DNA of 64,000 bases, taken from positions 9,052,001 through 9,116,000 of the forward strand of contig CM033113.1 in the NCBI GenBank assembly GCA_019321725.1, given 5' to 3'. How positions within the stretch are numbered: the first letter of the stretch is position 1; every line of letters starts with the position of its first letter. The translations under genes were made by a program, and so were the position numbers. Shown here one piece after another: positions 1 through 11,908 of this stretch. The notes beneath the pieces are model-generated. The model was not told the DNA's origin. It saw only the letters and a program-made list of their open reading frames with translations, and made no database searches. The stretch comes from Paulownia fortunei (Eukaryota > Streptophyta > Magnoliopsida > Lamiales > Paulowniaceae).

Positions 1-636
1 TAATTTTTCAATTATTAATTGAATAATTATAATTTAATAGAGACTATATTAAATAAAAAAATAGTCACTTTTGTGATTAATTTTTGTTAAAGACCATAAT
101 GAATATTATTTTATTTTTAACATAATTTCTATTAAATCACGATAATAAGATTACTTAAAATTTATTTAATAGTAATAAACTAAACATTAAAATGTTTATT
201 TTTTTTTACTTAACATATTTTCTATTAAATTAACATAGTTTCTTTAATAATGAGAAATTTATTACTAATATATAACATATTTAGTAAAATATTATTTGAA
301 ATATACTACACATTTTTTAGATTTATGACCGAATAAGAAATTTATAACGAAAATATATTAGCTAACCAAATATCCTACTATATAGTACTTTATAAAAATT
401 ATGTTAAATAAAAAACTAGTCATTAAATTTGAAGTAAAATAAAGTTTCAATGAATTTAATATTAAGGGTTTATTATTTAAGTGAAAAAAATTATTAAAAT
501 ATAAATACAAGACTAGTAATTTTAAATATTTTTAAAATAAATTATGTTTTTGGTCTTTTTTATAGTGATGTAATAAGAGTAAAAGAAGTAAAGTGATACT
601 TAATAAAAATTAAAAGGGATAAAGTAAGATAAACCC
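1..636. mobile_element. Right part of a Mutator-like non-autonomous element (copy A)
   Basis: Same sequence as 35393-36028, where the whole element is present from about 34915. The right end (near 580-636) has the purine-rich pattern of aagtaaagtgata and gggataaagtaag, which mirrors the left end of the element and matches the terminal inverted repeats of the related element at 53917-55128. The window begins inside it. Confidence 0.6.
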
Positions 637-2489
637 AAAAGAATAAGAAAAACTATTTTGAACTCCCTATGTACTTAAGCTTAAATATAAGGAATTAGAT
701 ATTATAAAATGATATTTCCATATTGGCGAAGTTTAAAGCCCATCCATACAAGTTTAAATCACGAAGAAATCAATATGTTTGACATAAGTATTTAATACAT
801 AAGCAATAGTTGCATCAAAAATAATTTGTGGTGAACATCTGATGAAACAAAGTGCAACTTTAAATTCATTCCTTTAATAAGATAGACACTAGAAAGATTA
901 TCTTCTGAGAAAACATAACATTCACAAACAACACATTTTTCATTTTATTTTAGAAAGATTAACAAACAAATAAAATTATTTTTAATATAAGAACAATTTT
1001 AATTTTCTATAATATAAGTATGTAACATTTCGAATCACAAACAATAATATGTGTCGTATGTACATCACAATCTCATCCACTACACCCACACTCTTTAGTC
1101 TTCTCTCCCCATATATATCTCAATTTTTTCTCTCTTCATACCACATATATTGTGATATACATATGGAATATATTAGTGTGCGTAACAAAAAATGTCACAC
1201 AATTGTATGGCAAAAGATTTAAATTAATCTCAAAGACCTAATACATCAACAAACAGACACCTATTAAGGAAGTAGTACTCCTTTAGTTCTTATTTTTGGA
1301 TTGTAAACTTTTCTTGAGTATTTCAGACTAATAAATGGATAGGGATCCGCTTAACCCCACCGAGACACAACTAGTTTTGATTAAAAAAAATAAGTTTTTC
1401 CCCCTTTTTTGTTTAGATAATACATTTCTCCAATCTTTTTCCTCCAACTGGTATCTTGAAATCTTGGAAAAAATGCTTCAATAAATTAGACAATACTTTC
1501 TCATTCTTCTTGTGTGAAACAAAATCCCACACACTACTTTAACACAGTATTTGCTAGTAAAACTTAATTAGGACGATAAGTCCTAAACTGGATACAACTG
1601 TAGCCAGCCCCACCACCCATGAGAAGGGTCAACAAAACAAAAAGAAAAATGCACGTACAATGAAGTCAACAAATTATAAATGGAGTCATGGAGATTGGAG
1701 AAATCCTTGAAGGTGGGCAGATATAGCAATCTCTAATAAATAAGAGACATAGCCTAGAGTCTCAGATTTATTGTCTTGCACGTATTTCAAACTGAAATAA
1801 TTTTGGTCCCTTAATACTTTCATCCCCCTAAAGGTGAATCACCAAAAAACATATCACATATTAGCAAGGGGTTCTGCAACACCCTGCATTTGCCTGGACA
1901 ATATATATGTGAAAGTAGGCATATGTTAGTGCAAAAGTTGATAAGAAAGCATATATTAAAGTTGGGTCTGAATTAATATTTTCTGCAAGTAAAATGAGAT
2001 TATTTATGCGGTATACATACAAACTCTTCATTAGCTAAGAACAAAACGAATAATGTGATGAGGATTATAATTATACCGTAACATCTGAAGTGTATGCAAG
2101 AAAATAATCTCCCCAGATGATTGGATGATATGTTACTGATCAACGAACATCCTCCAAAATAACATTCTTGGTTGAAATAGGAGAAGCTGATGCATGCATT
2201 TCCATCTTACACTTGGACTGTTTATTTGATAGATATTCACCTGAAGAGGCTTGTTGATTATAGTTGAACCAATGTGATTGATTTAGAGGTATTTATAGAT
2301 CTCTCACAGGGGGTTTGGTGCTGGCTGGGCCATTTTGCAAATCTAGTTGCACAATTTTCACAACCATATTTTCAAAAGCATTAAATACATTAAACCGCCT
2401 GCACATTTTTCACAATCCTGTTTTTCAAAAACATTAGCTAGAAATATTCTATTAATTTGAGCACAATGTTTAGAAAGACCAATCCAATA
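637..2489. other. Non-coding AT-rich stretch, nothing recognised (copy A)
   Basis: No reading frame with recognisable similarity and no RNA gene was seen. There is a CT-rich patch near 1095-1135 followed by short AT dinucleotide stretches. The same sequence occurs at 36029-37881. Confidence 0.6.
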
Positions 2490-4320
2490 AGTCCAAATGC
2501 CCAAGCCCAGGAGCTTGAAAAATCTTACTAGTATAAGCATACTATCACACACTAATTAGGGATGATAATGGGGCGGGTCCAGATTCGAACTCGCTCCACT
2601 TGGGGCGGGTTTTTTAAGTTATAAATGGTTTGGGATGGGTCTTTATTTTTATTTTCAAACCTTCTCCACTCTGGACCCACCCTGTTTAAATTATTTATTT
2701 ATATTTTATTTTAATATGTATGTATTTATGTAATATTATATATTAAAAATACATTTTTCAAAAAAATTAGGTAGTGTTATTTTTAAAAAATATATTTTTT
2801 ATTATTTTTAAAAATACAAAGCGGGTCTAACCTAGATTCATCGGGTCCAGGGGGGACGGGTCTTAGGTCTTTAAAAACCTTGGCGAGACGGATCCTAAGT
2901 TTTAATAAATCCGTCCTGAACTCACCTCGTTGTCATCCCTATCAGTAGCATAAACCCTATTAGAGCAACTATATATAGCCACACTCTTTTTATATGAAGG
3001 TATGTGAAATCCATTTTGCAATTTACATGCTTTGTGTATTATTTCGATATTATCTACTCTATACTGACTTGATAAATGGTATTCAACGACTTTGCGGATT
3101 TAAATAAGGCATGACGAGGGATCCTCTTCCACTCCCACAAACAGACACAAGGTCAAACTTGACCCTAAAAGTCAATTTAGATATCACCTGAAATGGCTAG
3201 CTCCGGAAGGAGTATTTTATCATAACCAGGTCAGTCATAGACTTGAAGCCCAAACACGAGAAAGTATCAAGATTAACCCAAAAACATCAAGGACACATAA
3301 AATATAACAAGACTGAAAGTGACCTCAAGTTAAATCATCTCAAGATTGGTGGACAGAAGTCACCACTCCTACCAGTTACTTCGTCGAGGGCTACTTGGTC
3401 CCTAGTGGAACAAAGCAAAATCAAGAGAAGCCTAAGAGAAAAAGGATTTGAGTAAAGATGGAAACAGTAATCAAAACCTGCCCTAGTGTTCTTCCAACGA
3501 GAAGCATCACCTGTAGAAATGCCCCTCCACCGATATGGTGACAACTCCTCCAGTATGGTGACAAGACTTCCCCTAGAGCGCACTTTGCCAATATAGTGAC
3601 CAACATATCCCGTTAGGGCGCACCGTGACATGGGCACAATAGCCTCGTTTTAAGGTGACTTCTTCGGAGTAGTAGTCAGCACAACACCCCAAGAACAACC
3701 ATCTTGCAAGTGGCCAAAAATGCATTGAACACCATAAATCCAAGATGAATCCAATACACACCTTGTTTTCTAAAAGAGTCAAGTAGAGATAAGAAATCTC
3801 ATGAACAAAAGAACTAGTGAGAAGAAGGAAGTTAGAAGCAAAGCTTGTTCTACCTAATCTTCCATAGAAACATCATCACACGGTCCTTCGAGAAAGTAGA
3901 GCTTCTAAACTTTAGAGTTTTCTAAAGCGGAGATGGCAATAGAGTAAAGACAAATGTTGATCAATGCAACTTAGAAATGAGAAAAAAAAATGGGGGATTA
4001 GATCAGTCCTGCACCTCTGTGGTAGATTCAACCGGCTCTATTCCTTGACCTACTATATCAGCTGACTATGTGTCTCGACCGATAGCCTTGACTGATTTCG
4101 CACCCAAATTGGAAACCTCTAGCAGCTCCAAGCCTTGGCTAACAGTCCCTTAGCAACTAACAAAAATGAATATAAATATCATATAACTTAAGTGTTTATT
4201 CTCGAAGAATGTGAACTATGTACTAAAAGAGATACACAAAGGAATTTGTGACCACCGTCTCAAAGGAAGAGCCCTAGAGATGATATGGAGGGAAGGTTAT
4301 CCATGGCATATAATACTTAA
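2490..4320. mobile_element. Element X, left arm, Tat-like LTR element without recognised genes (copy A)
   Basis: The stretch from about 2490 to 3078 (without the MITE at 2559-2939) resembles the LTR-like region around 51560-51760: both have CCAATCCAATAA-type sequence, a TATA box, gaaggtatgtgaaat and a tttgtgtattatttcgat motif. From about 3050 to 4320 the sequence matches 25830-27545 in reverse orientation. The younger Athila-like element is inserted at 4320/4321. No gag or pol domain was found in X, so a LARD-like, non-autonomous element is the best guess. Confidence 0.6.
2559..2939. mobile_element. MITE with GGGATGAYAA terminal inverted repeats (copy A)
   Basis: The left end GGGATGATAATGGGGCGGGT and the right end, read on the other strand as GGGATGACAACGAGGTGAGT, form an imperfect inverted repeat of about 30 bp around an AT-rich centre. 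The interior repeats gcgggtc and cgggtcc blocks. This type of GGG(R)TGGCAA...CGGGT element is common in plant genomes. I could not find a convincing target duplication. It lies inside the LTR-like part of element X. Confidence 0.65.
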
Positions 4321-5936
4321 TGATAAGTGCATATTTTGACATATTTTTATATCAAATCCTTTATACTTTTCTTGCTTTATTATTGTTAATATTCTTGTTT
4401 TATTAATGTTTTGTGTTAGGGAATAAATGGAAGCATATTTTCAGACTTGTGCAGTTTTTGTAATTTGAGCATAACTTCATGATCAAAAACTCTATGGACC
4501 TGAAGCTTATTTCATTTGAAATCCAAGAGATAGAGGTACAACTTTTATGTTGGAAGCTCAGCCCAATTCAGTCTTGATGATAGCAAAAAATTCGTCCAAG
4601 TAATTATACAAAATGGATCACTAAAATTCAGATCAGAGTTCAGCCCAGTATTGACTTATTTTACCAATTCGATTATATATCTTGAGCCCAAATTTATTTT
4701 GGTCTGAAATTTGGATATGTTGTACCCAGGAGGTAAATAAACAAGTTTGCTGAAGATAAGATGGTGTGAAAATATGTCGAAATGGTAAAACCATAGGCTG
4801 CAAGTTGCTGCTGATGTTACAGGGCGGCTCTTGGACATGACTCGGTAATTTGACCATATCTCCTTCATCCGATCGCCAAATTTGACAAAATATATATGAA
4901 AATATATCAGCGTTGAAAGATCTATAATTTTTATTCTTTACGTATCTTCAAACTCTGGCTTTATCTGATCGAAAAATGTAATTCAATTCAGTAGATGAGA
5001 AATTTGTGTAATAACTTACCAACTCTTGGCAACTAGCATACCACTTGATTAACCCCTCCATTATTTGTTTGGCCTCTAGCTTACTCCAAGTACTATAAAT
5101 AGGCCATGTATTCAACTTATAAGAGGGGGGGGGGGGTAGAGGGTTCTTTAGGCTAAGTTATCTAGTTTGTATGTTTTCTAGTATTGTAAGTTTTCTAGTA
5201 GTAATAGAAATGCATTCTCTAGTTTCTCTATATTTTTAGTCTTTGTTACTTTTATTATGTCTTTCTAAATTTCATTTTGCTGAGGAAAAAGGGTGAATCT
5301 CTTGATGGAGGAAGAGAAATGGTTATAAGGGTAGAAATTGTTTAAGTATGTTGTATTATTATTATTATTTTTGATCTAAACCCTACTTATTTTTGTGGTG
5401 ATTCTTGATTTATGTATCTCCAATAACACAACAAATACTTGGGTTCATTTAGCTTATTGTACGATTTTACCCCATCGACTGCTAATGTGAAACCTTGATT
5501 TGTTATTGACGAAGGAGTATATAAATGCTTGATCCCATAAATAAGTGTTGGCGTTAAGAGATAATTTGCAATAGTAAGACAATATCATGATTACCTTATT
5601 GCATGAGTTACTTGATAATATCTTCCCATTGGAACCTTCATTATGTATGGATTCCAATTGTGGCAATTAATAGAGGTAAAAAGAATAAATAACCATTTAT
5701 CTATCCAAAACTCAAGAGTGGATCCCTAATCCTCAGTACTTTTATTACTTCGGTTTTTTCTTTAGCTACATCATACATTAATTGTTCATATATTTTTGAT
5801 TCACATAAACTCTATCTTTTTATAAATATAAACTTGAATTCTTCAAACAACTTCCCTGTGGATCGATCTCGGACTCACGAGAAATTTATTACTTACTACA
5901 ACCTGCACTTAGGTTTGCAACCTTAAAGTTGTAGCA
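4321..5936 (+). repeat. 5' LTR of younger Athila-like element (copy A)
   Basis: Begins TGATAAGTGCATATTTTGAC and ends GTTGTAGCA, giving TG...CA ends. Identical to 39713-41328. The five bases before it are CTTAA. A run of 12 G lies near 5127, directly after the TATA-box region. Confidence 0.95.
5094..5101 (+). promoter_or_regulatory. LTR TATA box
   Basis: TATAAATA in the context gtactataaataggcc, about 770 bases into the LTR. This is the expected place for the retrotransposon promoter at the U3/R border. The motif is identical in the 3' LTR at 49835-49842. Confidence 0.65.
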
Positions 5937-5942
5937 AGTTTT

Positions 5943-5960
5943 TGGTGCTGTTGCCGGGGA
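5943..5960 (+). other. Primer-binding site
   Basis: TGGTGCTGTTGCCGGGGA, six bases after the LTR end, close to the TGGCGCCGTTGCCGGGGA consensus attributed to a tRNA-Asp primer in Athila-type elements. Two C-to-T changes are present. Confidence 0.75.
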
Positions 5961-6034
5961 AAGCAAGGTAAGTATTCAGGTTTGTTAATATTTTTCCTTT
6001 GTAAATATAGTTTGTTTATTTTCTTTATGGATAT

Positions 6035-7507
6035 ATGGTTATATGGTATCGTAGTCATAATTCTCGACGTTTAGTAAGAAATAATTCCGAAACTTTGTTT
6101 GGAAATTTGTTTGAATCATCTCCATACACTTCCACCATGGCTGAAAATGAAAGTGTCCAGGATGAAAATGAGAATCAACAGGTGCGTACCATGCGTTATT
6201 ACTTGCAACCTCCTCGAAATTCTTCTCCTTCTTGTTTCATTTTTTCTCTAAATGCAAATAATTTTCGATTCAAGTCAGGTATGATCCCTTTACTTCCTAA
6301 TTTCCATGGTTTAGACTCTGAAAGTCCTTACTTGCATTTAAAAGAATTTGATGAAGTATGTGCCACTTTTGATGATCAAACTTGCACAAATGAGATTGTT
6401 AAGCTCAAATTATTTTCTTTCTCTTTAAAAGATAAAGCAAAAAATTGGCTTAATTCTTTAAAACCTAGGTCAATTGGTACTTGGCAAGAAATGCAAGCTG
6501 AATTCTTGAAAAAATTCTTTCCAACTCATAAAACTAATGCTTTGAAAAGACAAATTCAAAATTTTTCTCAAAATTCGAATGAAGTTTTCTTTCAATGTTG
6601 GGAAAGATTTAAAGATTTGTTGAATTCATGCCCATATCATGGTTTTGAAAAATGGCGCTTAATTAGTTTCTTTTATGAAGGTTTAACTCCTGAAACAAAA
6701 TAATTTGTTGAAACAATGTGTAATGGTGAGTTTCTTGATAAGGAACCTGATGAAGCCCTAGAATACCTAGATCATTTGGCAGAAAACTCTCAATCATGGT
6801 ATAGTGTTAATTCTTCCGAAGGTTCTATTAGATCTAATCTTGCTAATAGTAATAAAGGAAAATATTACCTTAGTCAAGAAGATGATCTAAATGCTAGACT
6901 TGCTAGTTTAACAAGAAAAGTTGAAGCCATGGAACTTAAGAAAGTAAAGGAAATCAAATCTGTGCAAAAGGAAGAAGTTTGTAGCAATTGTGAACTTTTG
7001 GGGCACTCCACCAATGAATGTCCAAACCTTCCAGTACAAGCAAATTTTATGAACACATTCAAAAAGCCTTTACATTCTCCATATTCTGAAACTTACAATC
7101 CACAATGGAAAAATCATCCCAATTTCAGTTGGCGAGATGATAACCGTGCCCAACCACCGCATTCACAAAAACCACAAAACTTTCATTCTTATCCACCTCC
7201 ACATACAAAATCCATTGAGGAGACTTTGCAAGCATTTATGCATGAACAAACAAACATCAATAATCGGACTTCACAAGCTATCAATGAGATCAGAAGCACA
7301 CTTTCAACACTGACAACTTCTTTGCGTACTCATGAAAAAGGTAAATTTCCTGCTCAACCTTAACCTAATCCTTCTACTCAGTGTCATGTTTCTTCTTCAG
7401 GTGAAAATGCAGTCAAGGAGGCTAATTCAGTTACAACTCTTCGGAATAGAAAAGTTGTTGACAAGACTATTCATCCCAAGGAGAAAGTTTCTAATCCACC
7501 TCCAGAA
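6035..7507 (+). pseudogene. gag: gag (capsid/nucleocapsid) of younger Athila-like element, two stop codons (copy A)
   Basis: Encodes the structural polyprotein that would package element RNA. The frame opens at ATG 6035; a second ATG at 6139 in the strong context CACCATGGCTG may be the real start. The central part has the retrotransposon gag pattern with a KAKNWLNSL-type segment and an EFLKKFFPTHKT stretch. A zinc knuckle of the form C-x2-C-x4-H-x4-C lies near 6979-7020. Stop codons interrupt the same frame at 6701-6703 (TAA) and 7361-7363 (TAA). The older relative at 14350 has a sense codon (TAT) where the first stop lies, so that stop is recent. The frame runs on into protease. Confidence 0.9.
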
Positions 7508-9988
7508 ATGAAAAATGGAAATAGTCTTGACGATAAAGGTAAGTTTGAAGAAGGTAAGCGTGAAAATGAAGAAAAAGAAAAATATTTACCTCCAGCACCC
7601 TTTCCTCAAAGATTGCAAGCAACTCAGAAATTGAACTCAAATGCTGAAATTTTTGAAATTTTTAAACAAGTCAAGATTAATATTCCATTATTGGATGCAA
7701 TCAAGCAAGTTTCACCTTATGCCAAATTTTTGAAAGATTTGTGTACAATCAAAAGAAAACATCATGTACAAAAGAAGGCATTTTTAACTGAAAGTGTTAG
7801 TTCAATCATTCAACAATTCACTCCACCCAAGTACAAAGATCCAGGTTGTCCAACCATTTCATATATCATAGGAAACACTAGAATAGAGCGTGCTTTGCTT
7901 GATCTTGGTGCTAGTGTAAATCTTCTACCTTTCTCAGTTTATGAACAGTTAGGTTTGTGAGAACTTAAAACAACTTCTGTTGTACTCCAATTAGCTGATC
8001 GTTCGATTAAAGTTCCAAAGGGAATAGTAGAAGATGTGTTGGTACAAATTGATAAGTTTTACTTTCCAGTTGATTTCATTGTTTTGGACATAGAGCCTGT
8101 TGCACAAATACATACACAAATTCCTATCATTTTGGGTCGTCCTTTTCTTGCAACTTCAAATACTTTGATCAATTGTAGAAATGGTATTTTGAAGTTATCA
8201 TTTGGAAATATGACTTTAGAACTAAATGTGTTTAATGTTTGTATACAACCTGCAGAAGATGTCGAAGTACATGAAGTGGATTCAATTGAGGAACTTGTTC
8301 ATGAATACTTTACTACTACTAACTCTTCAGATTCTTTGGAGACTTGTTTTGAAAGTGAAAGTATTTATAAAAAGGAACACACTAATACTATCTCTGAATT
8401 TTTGCAGGTACAAGAAAAATATTTTTGGAAGCCAAGGTTTGAAGAACTTTCATCATCAACAGTAAAATCTATTCCATCAAGTATTAAAGCTCCCGTGGTT
8501 GAATTGAAACCTTTGCCAGTTAATTTGAAATACTCTTTCTTGGGTGAGAACGAAACTTTTTCAGTAATAATTTCTTCCAAACTCGATACATATCAAGAAG
8601 GTAAGTTGATCGAAACTCTGAAAATGCATAAGAATGCTTTAGGATGGACCATTGCTGATATTAAAGGTATTAATCCTTTCATTTGCACACATAACATCTA
8701 TCTAGAGGAAAATGCTAAACCATCTAGAGAAATGCAACGAAGGCTAAATCCTAATATGAAAGAAGTAGTAAGAAATGAAGTCATTAAACTCTTAGATAAT
8801 GGAATCATTTATTCTATTTCTGATAGCAAATGGGTAAGTCCGACTCAAGTTGTACCTAAGAAATGTGGAGTTACTGTAGTCAAGAATGAGAATGATGAAT
8901 TAATTCCAACTAGGACTGTTACTGGTTGGCGAATGTGCATTGACTATAGAAAACTCAACTCAGTCACTAGAAAAGATCATTTTCCATTACCTTTCATGGA
9001 TCAAATTTTAGAAAGAGTTGCAGGACACGAATTTTATTGCTTTTTAGATGGATATTCTGGATATAACCAAATTGCAATTGCACTTGAAGATCAAGAGAAA
9101 ACAACTTTTACATGTCCTTTTGGTACTTTTGCATATCGAAGGATGCCTTTTGGATTATGTAATGCACCAGCTACATTCCAACGATGCATGCTTAGTATTT
9201 TTAGTGACATGGTTGAATGTTTTCTTGAAGTCTTCATGGATGATTTTTCTATTTTTGGTAATTCATTTGATGATTGCTTATCTAATTTAGAAAAGGTTTT
9301 GATCAGGTGTGAAGAAAAGAATCTTGTGTTCAATTGGGAGAAATGTCACTTCATGGTAACAACTGGTATTGTTCTTGGACACATTATATCATCAGAAGGA
9401 AAGATGCCATCACATTGGAACTCTGAAGATAAAAAGAAGTTTTTGACTGAGGTTAAAAATTTTTATTGGGATGATCCATACCTATTCAAATATTATCCGG
9501 ATCAAATCTTTCGAAGATGTGTGCCTGACAATGAGATAGGTAATATTGTCAAATTTTGTCATTCAGAAGCATGTGGTGGTCATTTTTCTGTAAAGAAAAC
9601 TACTGCAAAAATCTTGCAACGTGGATTTTATTGGCTAACTCTTTTCAAAGATACTTACACTTTCTGCAAAAGTTGTGAAGATTGTCAAAAGTTAGGGTCC
9701 CTTTCAAAGAGAAATATGATGCCCCTACACCCTATCCTAGTGATTGAAATCTTTGACTGTTGGGGTATTGATTTTATGGGGCCATTTCCATTATCATTTG
9801 GTTTTCTTTACATATTGGTTGCCATAGATTATGTTTCAAAATGGATCGAGGCAATTCCTTGTCGAAACAATGATCACAAAATAGTGATAAAATTTTTGAA
9901 AGAAAATATTTTAAGTCGATTTGGAATTCCTAGATCTTTATCAGTGATGGGGGAAAACATTTTTGTAACAAAGTTTTCGGAACTTTAA
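7508..9988 (+). pseudogene. pol: Protease, reverse transcriptase and integrase N-part, RNase H deleted (copy A)
   Basis: Same reading frame as gag. The aspartic protease active site reads LLDLGASVNLLP near 7895-7932, followed by a stop (TGA 7958-7960). The reverse transcriptase runs from about 8500 to 9395 with the catalytic block VFMDDFSIF near 9229-9255; FMDD instead of YxDD is usual in Athila relatives. At about 9401 the protein passes directly from the RT palm/thumb to sequence that in the older element lies after RNase H, so about 740 bases (RT connection plus RNase H) are missing while the frame stays open. The integrase zinc-binding H-H-C-C region follows (near 9560-9690), then the first catalytic Asp in WGIDFMGPFP. 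The frame ends at 9988 after a one-base loss near 9937, just at the second catalytic Asp. Confidence 0.92.
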
Positions 9989-10652
9989 TGAAGAAATATG
10001 GAATCATACATAAAGTTGCAACCCCTTATCACTCTCAGATAAATGGACAAATTGAACTTGCAAATAGGGAGATAAAACAAATTTTGGAGAAAACAGTTAA
10101 CCCAAACCGTAAAGATTGGTCTCTTAGACTTATCGATACACTTTGGGCATATAGAACTGCTTTCAAAACATCATTAGGCATGTCTCCTTATAGGATAGTT
10201 TATGGAAAACCTTGTCATTTACCTGTTGAACTTGAACATAAAGCTTATTGGGCAATCAAAATGTTTAACTTCAACCTTGATAAAGCTTCAAAATTGCGCA
10301 AATTGCAAATCAATGAACTTGAAGAACTGAGAAATGATGCATATGAGAATTCTAAAATTTATAAAGCAAGAATCAAAGATTTTCATGATAATAAAATTTC
10401 AAGAAAAATATTTGAGGTTGGTCAAAAGGTTTTGCTTTATAATTCTCGATTGCATTTATTTCCTGGAAAATTGAGATCAAGGTAGAGTGGTCCTTTTGTT
10501 GTAAAAAAAGTATATCCTTATGGGGCGATTGACATTGAGAATCCTAGAAATGGTAACATATTCAAAGTAATGGACAAAGAGTTAAACCATTTCTAGAAAA
10601 TCAATTTTCACAAGAGGAAATTCTTTTTCTTTCTAACTCTTGTTATAATTAG
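9988..10652 (+). pseudogene. pol: Integrase C-terminal part, other frame, with one stop (copy A)
   Basis: Continues integrase in a shifted frame from 9988, with the conserved [17 protein letters not shown] region carrying the catalytic Glu and a [22 protein letters not shown] block typical of plant gypsy integrases. A TAG at 10483-10485 replaces a Trp-like codon before SGPFVVKK. A further one-base loss near 10570 shifts the last residues; in the compensated frame the protein would end at 10650-10652. Compared with a working integrase this region has at least two frameshifts and one stop. Confidence 0.88.
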
Positions 10653-10858
10653 TGTTGTATATATTTTTTTTATCTGACATTATTTTTTAGTTTTTCTCTT
10701 CTTCTTCTTTTATTTTTTATTTTTTTCTTTTTCCGGTTAAATGGCGGATAACGGTACTCCGTGGCTATAAAAGTCGGACTTGTCAGTTTCCCAAACAACT
10801 GAAATCTTTGTACAAATTTTCTTTGTTTTTCTCATTCTCTTTTCTTGTTATTTTCAAA

Positions 10859-11458
10859 ATGGGTGACATATTTCTAACTCTCAAGAAGCGATTTCCTTTT
10901 CTTCCTAAAAATGCAATTTTGAAAATTTATAAAATCAGGATTGAAAGATTGAGGATGCTTATGCACAAGGGCATTCCGGAGGACATACGATAGTTAATTG
11001 AAGCAAAGGTAAGGACAGGTGAGTTTTCACATGAGTTTCCAGATTTGCTTACTAGATACATGTCTGGTTTTGGTAAATGCACATATTCAAAAAAACGAAG
11101 GGCGAAAAAAATGAAAGTTTGTCATATTTGTGCTAGATGGACTTGCAACACAAAGTGTTGTTCTTTAGGAATGGTCTCTAAAAATTGAGAAGATAAACTT
11201 AAATTCATTATGGATGGATTAAGTAAGGAGTCTTTAGATCACATTATATTGACTCTTGAAACGCATTCATGTGGATTGGTACAACGTGCAATTCTTGATT
11301 CATGGGATCATTTTCGAAATGAATATGAGTTTTATAGTCTTGGGAATCTGACATTAAAAGACCCTGTTTGCCAGTTTATAAGAAAACTGGATGGGAAGCA
11401 TATCCTCGACCCATAGAGGGCGTTTAAGCCGTTACTGGACGTAAAACCAGAGGAAAAT
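10859..11458 (+). pseudogene. Extra frame between pol and LOG with a basic stretch and Cys-rich cluster (copy A)
   Basis: I do not recognise a family with certainty. The frame opens with ATG 10859 and runs in one frame into the LOG-derived segment, broken by stops at 10991-10993, about 11186-11188 and 11414-11416. The first part is basic and helix-prone. A SKKRRAKK stretch, which could bind nucleic acid or act as a nuclear signal, is followed at once by a C-x2-C-x4-C-x3-C-C cluster that could hold zinc. The rest is mixed and charged. The same region exists, more decayed, in the older element at 19887-20527. The basic-plus-Cys layout resembles small Cys-rich nucleic-acid-binding proteins such as the carlavirus type (Pfam Carla_C4), but this is a visual impression. 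An Athila env-like frame is the positional alternative; I saw no convincing membrane segment. Confidence 0.6.
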
Positions 11459-11908
11459 GTGAGCCACAATCACAACTACATGTACATACACGTGGTAGTA
11501 GGTATGACCATTGGAGATGAGCTGAAAGTGTCACACATTCAGGACAGAATGCCTAATATGTTAAACAATGCGGATGCATTCATCATTCTACCTGGCGGTT
11601 TTGGTACACTGGAAGAATTATTCCAAATTGTCTCTTGGGCACAACTCAACATTCACCAAAAACCTATAGGTATTCTTAATGTTAATGGTTTTTATGATGG
11701 TTTGCTATCTTTTGTAGATCATGCTGCGAAAAAAGGGTTTATTTCAACTTCTGCGAGAAGAATCATCATTTCTGCTCCAACACCTGACCAGCTGATTAAT
11801 CAACTTCTAGCATATGTGCCAAAACCTGATCCAATCTTGGCCAATGTGGATTGGTCCAATAGGAACAATGGTCGAAAACGCAAATTGAAATTGACTCTCA
11901 GTCTGTGA
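11459..11908 (+). pseudogene. Captured LONELY GUY-like segment, C-terminal half (copy A)
   Basis: LOG proteins are cytosolic phosphoribohydrolases that release active cytokinin from its riboside 5'-monophosphate. From about 11501 the frame reads as a plant LOG: GDELKVSHIQDRM, ADAFIILPGGFGTLEE (the family motif PGGxGTxxE at 11591-11617), SWAQLNIHQKPIGILNVNG, FYDGLLSFVDHA, and a KRKLKLTLSL tail before TGA. The order, spacing and C-terminus fit the LOGL10-like subgroup. The frame is open for 149 codons (first codon GTG, not a true start) and joins the upstream extra frame. The N-terminal half with the nucleotide-binding GGGxxGLMG motif is missing, so an active enzyme is unlikely. No intron interrupts it. 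It lies inside the retrotransposon, downstream of integrase. Confidence 0.92.

Noticed and set aside
660..2340. Possible promoter or first exon of a host gene (CT-rich patch near 1095-1135)
   Set aside because: No coding sequence or splice structure follows; composition alone is not enough.
3335..3637. 100-codon minus-strand frame in element X (also at 38727-39029)
   Set aside because: No recognisable domain; the uninterrupted X copy does not keep this frame intact, so it is probably chance.
5123..5136. Run of 12 G in the LTR as a G-quadruplex signal
   Set aside because: The other LTR has 7 G; a slippage-prone homopolymer is enough to explain it and its length may be a sequencing error.
8365..9333. 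Frames on the other strand or other phases within pol (for example 8365-8580 minus, 9048-9290 plus)
   Set aside because: Shadows of the reverse transcriptase reading frame.
10859..11458. Interpretation as an integrated plant virus
   Set aside because: Only the basic-plus-Cys layout resembles a viral protein. No viral replicase, movement or coat protein is present, and the frame belongs to the retrotransposon in both copies.
11459..11908. LOG-like frame as a normal host gene
   Set aside because: It lacks the N-terminal half and a proper start, and lies between integrase and the 3' LTR of one element; the sister element has LOG at the same position.
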